Notes under the pieces: model-generated
Told to the model about the DNA's origin: nothing
Seen by the model: the letters and a program-made list of their open reading frames with translations, nothing else
Databases searched by the model: none
Source: an uncultured Collinsella sp.
GTDB lineage: Bacteria > Actinomycetota > Coriobacteriia > Coriobacteriales > Coriobacteriaceae
DNA length: 19,540 nt
Reading direction: 5' to 3'
Assembly: GCA_900540935.1 (NCBI GenBank)
Contig: UQHW01000036.1
Span: 1 to 19,540, forward strand
Made by a program: the position numbers and the translations under genes
In this document: piece after piece, positions 14,737-19,540 of the stretch
How the letters are laid out: every line of letters starts with the position of its first letter
Numbering within the stretch: position 1 is the first letter of the stretch

Positions 14737-16872
14737 CTAATGGATAAGCTTGAAGTCCAAGTGCCCACGCGTGGTATTGACACGTGAGACCTCGATAATC
14801 ACGCGCTGCCCCAGCTCGTAACGGGTGCCTGTGTCGGCGCCCGTCAGAGTAAGCGCGTCCTCGTCGAACTCGAACCACTCGTTGCCCAGGCTCTTAATCG
14901 AAACCAAGCCTTCGACCTGCGTCAGGTCCAAGCGCACAAAGAGGCCCATGCTGCTAACCCACGAGACGGTTCCGGCATAGCGCTCGCCCAGGCGATCCTC
15001 ATAGTACTGGGCAATCTTGATCTTTTGCGTCGCATGGCTGGCGGCATCTGCCGCGCGCTCGGCATCGCTACATGCGCGGCAGATCTGCGGCAGAATGCGC
15101 GGCAGCGACTCGCGCCCCTTGCCGATCAGCCACGGCGTACGGACCAAGGCGTCCTTGCCGCCGAGCTGCTCATAGGCCAACTGCAGTTTGAGCACGCGGT
15201 GCACCACCAGATCGGGGTAGCGACGGATGGGGCTCGTAAAGTGACAGTAGCACGGCGCGGCGAGCGCAAAGTGGCCCTCATTGCGCGGCTTGTACAGCGC
15301 GCGCTGCATGCTGCGCAGAAGCAGCGTGTTAACGAGCGGTGCGTTGGCCGTACCGGCGGCAGCATCAACTGCAGCCTGCAGCTCATCGGGGCTCCCCAGG
15401 GCAATACCGGCAGCACGGCGATCGTCGATGATGCCTAGCTGCGCCAGCGCAACGGCGGCACCGTGCAGGCTATCGGGGCTCGGATCCTCATGCACGCGAT
15501 AGCAGGCCTCGATATCACGGTCTGCCAGCCACTCTGCAACGCACTCGTTGGCGAGCAGCATGGCTTCCTCGATAAGCGACGTGGCACACGAACGCTCACG
15601 CGCCACAATCTGCACGGGCACTCCGTCCTCATCCAATAGAGCGCGAATCTCGGCCGTGTCAAAATCGACTGAGCCGCGGGCGCGACGAATACGACGGCGG
15701 AGTTCGGCGAGTTCGTTAGCGGCGACAAGGAAATCGCCGAGGTCGACGTTGTAGCCGCGGGCGGCCTCCTCGCACGCAAGACCACGCTCAAGCGCTTCCT
15801 CGCGCGAGGTCTCGGCAGCCGCAACATCCTCGGCCGCACCCTCCAGCACCGAATACTCAACCGCGCCGGCACGCACCAGCAGCGCCTCGGCGCCGTCATA
15901 GTCCATACGCACACGCGAGCGAATCACGCTGGGGTACGGATCGTAATGCCGCACGCGACCCTGTGCATCGAGCTCAATGTCAACGGTAAACGCAAGACGG
16001 TCCTCGTCAGGGCGAAGCGAGCACAGGTCATTAGACAGGCGTTCGGGCAGCATGGGAAGCACGCGATCGGCCAGATACACCGATGTCGTACGATGGCGAG
16101 CCTCAAGATCGATATGCCCGTCCCAAGCCACATAGTGTGAAACGTCGGCGATGTGCACACCCAGCTTGTAGCCACCCTCGGGCGTGCGCCCCAACGAAAT
16201 GGCATCGTCAAAGTCGCGCGCGTCGACTGGGTCGATCGTGATGACAAAGCGGTCGCGCAGATCGCGGCGAAGCGGATCCTTAAGCGCCGCGGACACATCG
16301 AGCGAAAGTCCCTCGGCCTCGTCCAGCGCGGCCTCGGGATAGCTATCGGTATAGCCGTAACGCGCCATCACATACTGAACGCCCAAATCGGGTGCGTCAT
16401 CTCCGCCAATGCGGCGTTCGATCGTCACGGAGCCCGATTCCAGGCGCGTCGGGTAGGTCAAAATGCGCGCGACAACGGCATCACCCGGGCGGACGCCCAG
16501 GCGATCCGCCGAGGTATCCTCGGGCAGGATGAAGAAGTCGGCCTTCAGACGCGAATCGAGCGGCTCGATCACACCAAGCGGACCGGCGGTCTGGTACGTG
16601 CCCACCACGCTTATGGCTGCACGCTCAACCACGCCCTCGATCACGGCGCGCCGCTCACCGTGCGGGCTGTTCTTAATGCTCACGGCAACGGTATCGCCAT
16701 CCATGATCTCGCGCTTACCGCGGCCCATGACCTTGTAGTCGCCGTTTTCGGTTACAACGTAGGCGCTATGTTCATGGAGCTGCACGCGCCCGGTCAGGCT
16801 CGGACGGCGTTCGCTGCGCACCGGCCCGCGCTTATTGCGAGCTCCACGCTTATGCTTGTTATTGCGCCCCAT
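14737..16872 (-). CDS. rnr: Ribonuclease R
   Basis: The 711-aa protein is a 3'-5' exoribonuclease of the RNB (RNase II/R) family that degrades structured RNA. The order is a basic N-terminal tail (about 1-25), two cold-shock-type OB folds (about 26-165), the RNB catalytic domain (about 205-535) and a C-terminal S1 domain (about 625-708, beginning ERYAGTVSWVSSMGLFV). The magnesium-binding motif is IDPVDARDFDDA, with Asp214, Asp220, Asp222 and Asp223. It lacks the N-terminal helix-turn-helix of the 813-aa E. coli enzyme, as is common in Gram-positives. AGGAGG lies four bases before the ATG. RNase R works with SmpB-tmRNA in removing faulty mRNAs, and smpB lies downstream on the same strand, separated by the recombinase region and tRNAs. 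Confidence 0.96.
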   Translation of the reverse strand: MGRNNKHKRGARNKRGPVRSERRPSLTGRVQLHEHSAYVVTENGDYKVMGRGKREIMDGDTVAVSIKNSPHGERRAVIEGVVERAAISVVGTYQTAGPLGVIEPLDSRLKADFFILPEDTSADRLGVRPGDAVVARILTYPTRLESGSVTIERRIGGDDAPDLGVQYVMARYGYTDSYPEAALDEAEGLSLDVSAALKDPLRRDLRDRFVITIDPVDARDFDDAISLGRTPEGGYKLGVHIADVSHYVAWDGHIDLEARHRTTSVYLADRVLPMLPERLSNDLCSLRPDEDRLAFTVDIELDAQGRVRHYDPYPSVIRSRVRMDYDGAEALLVRAGAVEYSVLEGAAEDVAAAETSREEALERGLACEEAARGYNVDLGDFLVAANELAELRRRIRRARGSVDFDTAEIRALLDEDGVPVQIVARERSCATSLIEEAMLLANECVAEWLADRDIEACYRVHEDPSPDSLHGAAVALAQLGIIDDRRAAGIALGSPDELQAAVDAAAGTANAPLVNTLLLRSMQRALYKPRNEGHFALAAPCYCHFTSPIRRYPDLVVHRVLKLQLAYEQLGGKDALVRTPWLIGKGRESLPRILPQICRACSDAERAADAASHATQKIKIAQYYEDRLGERYAGTVSWVSSMGLFVRLDLTQVEGLVSIKSLGNEWFEFDEDALTLTGADTGTRYELGQRVIIEVSRVNTTRGHLDFKLIH

Positions 16873-16949
16873 GGCGCCTCCTAACTATCGATTGCGAACT
16901 CCAAAGAGTCTACCCAAATGATTCGCTTTCCTGCCGTCCCCTAGGAATC

Positions 16950-16982
16950 AAAAACGGGCCGCCCCATAAGAGACGACCCGTT
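16950..16982 (-). terminator. Rho-independent terminator of ftsEX
   Basis: AACGGG (16953-16958) and CCCGTT (16977-16982) close a GC-rich stem whose inner part pairs imperfectly. On the minus strand the stem runs into TTTTTG. It lies 25 nt after the ftsX stop codon. Confidence 0.8.
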
Positions 16983-17006
16983 GGAAGGGATGAATTCCAG
17001 GCATGC

Positions 17007-17927
17007 CTACACGCGCAGGTAGCGGCGCATGGCGATGGCAGAACCAAAGAGACCGATAATCACGCCGACAAGAATCAGCGCAGCATAGGTCACCAGGTAG
17101 TACTGCATCGGCAGGGCAAACGACATCCAGCCGATGCTCTCCTGCAGACGCGGAATCATCAGATTGCGCAGCAGCTCCAGAACGCCGATGGAAAGCAGCG
17201 AGCCCAAAATGGCCTGCAGTACACCCTCGGTGATAAACGGGCCACGAATGAAGCCGTTGCTGGCGCCGACCAGACGCATAATCGCAATCTCGCGACGACG
17301 CGCCGTGATGGACAGGCGAATCGTGTTGTTGATAAAGATGAACGCGATAAAGGTCAGAAGGCCAACGAGCACCACGGCGGCAATACGGATGTAGTTGGTC
17401 ACCTGGAACAGGCGGCTTACTTCCTCCTGGCCATACAGTACGCTCGCGTTGACGTCGCCGTCGTCCGCGATCTTTTGGAAGTCGGCATTCTTCTTGAGCT
17501 TCTTGGCCGTGCTCTCGACCTGAGACGGATCGTCCATCTCAATCGCAAACGAGGCGGGCAGCGGGTTCTGGCCGTCGAGCGCGCTCATGGTGGCGTCGGC
17601 GTTGCCCGACATCTTGCTCGTATACTCGGCCAGCGCGTCGTCCTTGTCCTTATAGGTCACGGACTTGACGTTATTCCACGTCTTAAGCTCGGCCTCAAAA
17701 GCCTGAACATCAGCCTGATCGGCGTCATCACTAATGAACGCGTTGATGACAACCTGATCCTCGACGGTGCCGATCACGGAGTTCAGCATCGCAGAGCCCA
17801 TGATAAACAGGCCGATGATAAACAGCGAAAGGAAGATCGTGATGACGGCGCCGAGCGAGGTAGTCCAGTTACGGAAGAAGTGGCTGATTGCCTCTTTGAA
17901 GGAGTAGCCTACGTTAGTTGGTGCCAT
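17007..17927 (-). CDS. ftsX: Cell division protein FtsX
   Basis: The 306-aa membrane subunit of the FtsEX complex links cytoplasmic ATP hydrolysis to extracellular peptidoglycan hydrolases at the septum. There is a cytoplasmic N-terminus, a first helix (about 25-48), a roughly 130-residue extracellular domain (50-178), and three C-terminal helices (about 180-200, 232-252, 277-298). The cytoplasmic motif TARRREIAIMRLVGASNGFI (208-227) is the family hallmark that contacts FtsE. The ATG overlaps the end of ftsE by 14 bp, so translation is coupled. GGGGAGG lies eleven bases upstream. Confidence 0.96.
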   Translation of the reverse strand: MAPTNVGYSFKEAISHFFRNWTTSLGAVITIFLSLFIIGLFIMGSAMLNSVIGTVEDQVVINAFISDDADQADVQAFEAELKTWNNVKSVTYKDKDDALAEYTSKMSGNADATMSALDGQNPLPASFAIEMDDPSQVESTAKKLKKNADFQKIADDGDVNASVLYGQEEVSRLFQVTNYIRIAAVVLVGLLTFIAFIFINNTIRLSITARRREIAIMRLVGASNGFIRGPFITEGVLQAILGSLLSIGVLELLRNLMIPRLQESIGWMSFALPMQYYLVTYAALILVGVIIGLFGSAIAMRRYLRV

Positions 17928-19134
17928 AGTTGCCGTAACCTCCCCTCTCCTGGTCGCGGATAACGTGGCCGCCCTCGAGGGCGATCACGCGACGGTGCAT
18001 GCTATCGACCATCTCGCGGTCGTGCGTGGCGACGATCACGGTGGTGCCGGTGCGGTTAATACGCTCGAGCAGCTTCATGATGCCCAGCGAGATCGCCGGG
18101 TCGAGGTTGCCCGTCGGCTCGTCGCAGATCAGCAGCGGCGGACGGTTGACCATAGCGCGGGCGACGGCAACGCGCTGCTGCTCGCCACCGGAAAGCTGGT
18201 CGGGCAGCGAGTCCATCTGATCGGCCAGGCCGACCAGACGCAGCACCTCGGGCACCTGGCTGCGAATGACGCCCTTGGGCTTGCCGATGCACTGCAGGGC
18301 AAACGCCACGTTTTCGTAGGCGGTCTTTTGCGGCAGAAGCTTAAAGTCCTGGAACACGGCGCCAATCTGGCGGCGCAGGAACGGAACCTTGCGGTTCTTA
18401 ATCTTCATGAGGTCCTGACCGGCGACCAGGATGCGGCCGCTCGTCGGCTTGACGTCGCGGTTGAGCGTCGACAGCAGCGTGGTCTTACCCGAGCCGGAGT
18501 GACCGACCAGGAAGACGAACTCGCCCGGATAGATCTCGATGTTGATGTCGTCGAGTGCAGGCTTGTTGGGCTGTGCCGGATAGATCTTGGTGACATGCTC
18601 CATAAGGATGACGGGCTCGACACCGGCCTGCTTGGCCATCTTCTTGCGGCTGGCCTGCGGATCGATGGGCGCAAACACCGACGTAAAATCGGGGTTGTTG
18701 AGCGCGTTATCGAGGCTTGCGACCTCGGCGGCCTGATCGCTCTCGACCACCGGGACAGCAGGCTGCGTGGGGTCGGGAATAGCGGCAAAGAGACCGGACT
18801 GCGCAGGCTGAGGAGCCGGCGTCGCAGGGGCCAAGGGGTCGGGAATGCCGGCCATGGTAGGCTGCGGCGTGGCGGCACCAGCCTGAGGCTGCTCCACGCG
18901 AGCGGTCACGGCCTGAACGGGCTCAAAGCCCGCCGTGCCGGAAAGCGCGACATCGCTGGTGGGATTGTAGGCAAAGGGATCGGATGCCGGCTGTGCCTGA
19001 CCTGCCGGCTGAGCGGGGGCCTGAGCAACAGGCTGGCCCTCTGAATCCGGAGTGGCGAAACGACTGCCCTGGACGCCTGCCTGCGTCTTGGGGGCATCAT
19101 CGCCCGCACCGGAGGTACGGAAGTGGTTACCCAC
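17914..19134 (-). CDS. ftsE: Cell division ATP-binding protein FtsE with long N-terminal extension
   Basis: The 406-aa protein is an ABC ATPase that partners FtsX. The ATPase domain starts near residue 175 (PVILMEHVTKIYP). It has Walker A GHSGSGKT (211-218), Q-loop FQDFKLLPQ (261-269), signature LSGGEQQ (314-320), Walker B LLICDEP (334-340) and H-loop His371, all intact. The usual FtsE is about 228 aa. The extra 173 residues are dominated by Pro, Ala, Gln and Thr with motifs such as IPDPLAP and IPDPTQP, and are probably disordered. The extension looks real: the frame is open throughout, and a GTG at 19134 has AAGGAG five bases upstream. An inner ATG at MEHVTK would give a normal-sized protein but would drop conserved residues only marginally. 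ftsX follows with a 14-bp overlap. Confidence 0.94.
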   Translation of the reverse strand: MGNHFRTSGAGDDAPKTQAGVQGSRFATPDSEGQPVAQAPAQPAGQAQPASDPFAYNPTSDVALSGTAGFEPVQAVTARVEQPQAGAATPQPTMAGIPDPLAPATPAPQPAQSGLFAAIPDPTQPAVPVVESDQAAEVASLDNALNNPDFTSVFAPIDPQASRKKMAKQAGVEPVILMEHVTKIYPAQPNKPALDDINIEIYPGEFVFLVGHSGSGKTTLLSTLNRDVKPTSGRILVAGQDLMKIKNRKVPFLRRQIGAVFQDFKLLPQKTAYENVAFALQCIGKPKGVIRSQVPEVLRLVGLADQMDSLPDQLSGGEQQRVAVARAMVNRPPLLICDEPTGNLDPAISLGIMKLLERINRTGTTVIVATHDREMVDSMHRRVIALEGGHVIRDQERGGYGNYGTN

Positions 19135-19179
19135 TGGTGCTCCTTATCGTCGTGCGTTTAAACTACATGAGCGCTTAGT

Positions 19180-19190
19180 ATTTTAGCAGC
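19180..19190 (-). promoter_or_regulatory. Predicted extended -10 promoter of ftsEX
   Basis: On the minus strand, TGCTAAAAT is an extended -10 (TGn plus TAAAAT at 19180-19185), 46 nt before the GTG start. No good -35 is seen. The bases just upstream form a short inverted repeat, GCAGC/GCTGC (about 19185-19203). Confidence 0.5.
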
Positions 19191-19237
19191 ATTAGCTTTG
19201 CTGCACATAAGAAGCATGGCCGTGTTTGGATCCCTCC

Positions 19238-19360
19238 GGCCGGACACAGGGTTACTTTCCAAATCGTCCTCGGACATGTCGGAGCCCCCGCTGCGCACTA
19301 CGTGCGGCGGGGGCTCCTCTGTCCTGCGGATAGATTTGGAAAGTGACCCCGTGTCCGGCC
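19238..19360. repeat. Long nested hairpin element upstream of ftsE (F6)
   Basis: Outer 28-bp arms, 19238-19265 and 19333-19360, match at 26 of 28 positions, both differences being wobble-compatible. Inside, GGACA/TGTCC and then GGAGCCCCCGC (19281-19291) with GCGGGGGCTCC (19307-19317) pair in turn, capped by CGCAC/GTGCG. The whole 123 nt folds as one nested hairpin. It could be a miniature inverted-repeat element or a transcription stop for an upstream gene outside the window. Confidence 0.85.
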
Positions 19361-19540
19361 TGCGGTAACTAAGGGGTCGCCGCGTTTTACTTGGTTGCAG
19401 CAGCGCTATGCTTGGGGGCTGAATTGCACTTGGCTGGGATGGGCCCTTATCCCAATAGAAATCCTGCTTGATACGACCTCTTTAGAAGTTGCGGTGAAAT
19501 AGGGACTGTTTGGGGGTGCGGACAGAAAGTTGGACCGTGA
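19361..19540. other. Intergenic region with a half copy of repeat F3
   Basis: No gene is supported here. A short inverted repeat, TGGGAT/ATCCCA, lies around 19435-19454. At 19487-19508 is a 22-bp sequence identical to the left arm of the F3 repeat at 10157, followed by TTTGGGGG; its partner arm, if any, would be outside the window. Confidence 0.6.

Overview
The window looks like chromosomal DNA from a high-GC Gram-positive gut anaerobe of the Coriobacteriia, most likely Collinsella or a close relative. This is an inference from gene content and style: a GltB/GltD glutamate synthase pair, a free-standing rubredoxin beside an Hrb-type flavoprotein, an FtsE with a long Pro/Ala/Gln-rich N-terminus, tRNAs with C-ending anticodons and encoded CCA, and intergenic regions packed with palindromic repeats. 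No database search was possible.

Layout. Positions 1-990 hold a 5'-truncated, very GC-rich IS110-family transposase with palindromes at both edges. Positions 1021-7205 (minus) hold the gltB-gltD operon for NADPH-dependent glutamate synthase. Positions 7206-7726 are a long intergenic region with three 57-bp palindromic units at an exact 80-bp period. Positions 7727-8983 (plus) encode an Nramp-type Mn/Fe transporter, followed by two more units of the same repeat, again 80 bp apart. Positions 9293-10029 (minus) encode a small rubredoxin and an FMN-binding flavin reductase that together match the two halves of the fused Hrb protein. Positions 10237-11614 (minus) encode SmpB and, overlapping it upstream, a TPR-like protein. 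Next come tRNA-Glu(CUC) and tRNA-Gln(CUG) (minus, with their own promoter and terminator).

Positions 12153-14559 look accessory: an unknown 136-aa protein (plus), a second array of palindromes (three 48-bp units at an exact 62-bp period), an ArsC/Spx-like protein, a VanZ-family membrane protein and a serine recombinase with a palindrome just before its start. Positions 14737-16872 (minus) encode RNase R. Positions 17007-19134 (minus) encode the divisome pair FtsE-FtsX, overlapping by 14 bp. The last 400 bases hold the ftsE promoter region, a 123-nt nested hairpin element and a further dispersed repeat.

How it fits together. Most genes are core: nitrogen assimilation (gltBD), metal uptake (nramp), redox (rubredoxin/flavoprotein), ribosome rescue and RNA decay (smpB and rnr, whose products cooperate in trans-translation), and division-linked peptidoglycan hydrolysis control (ftsEX). 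The least explained content is non-coding: at least five and perhaps seven families of intergenic palindromes. Two are arranged as tandem hairpins with fixed spacing, and their stems differ by compensatory base changes, so the fold rather than the sequence appears to be conserved.
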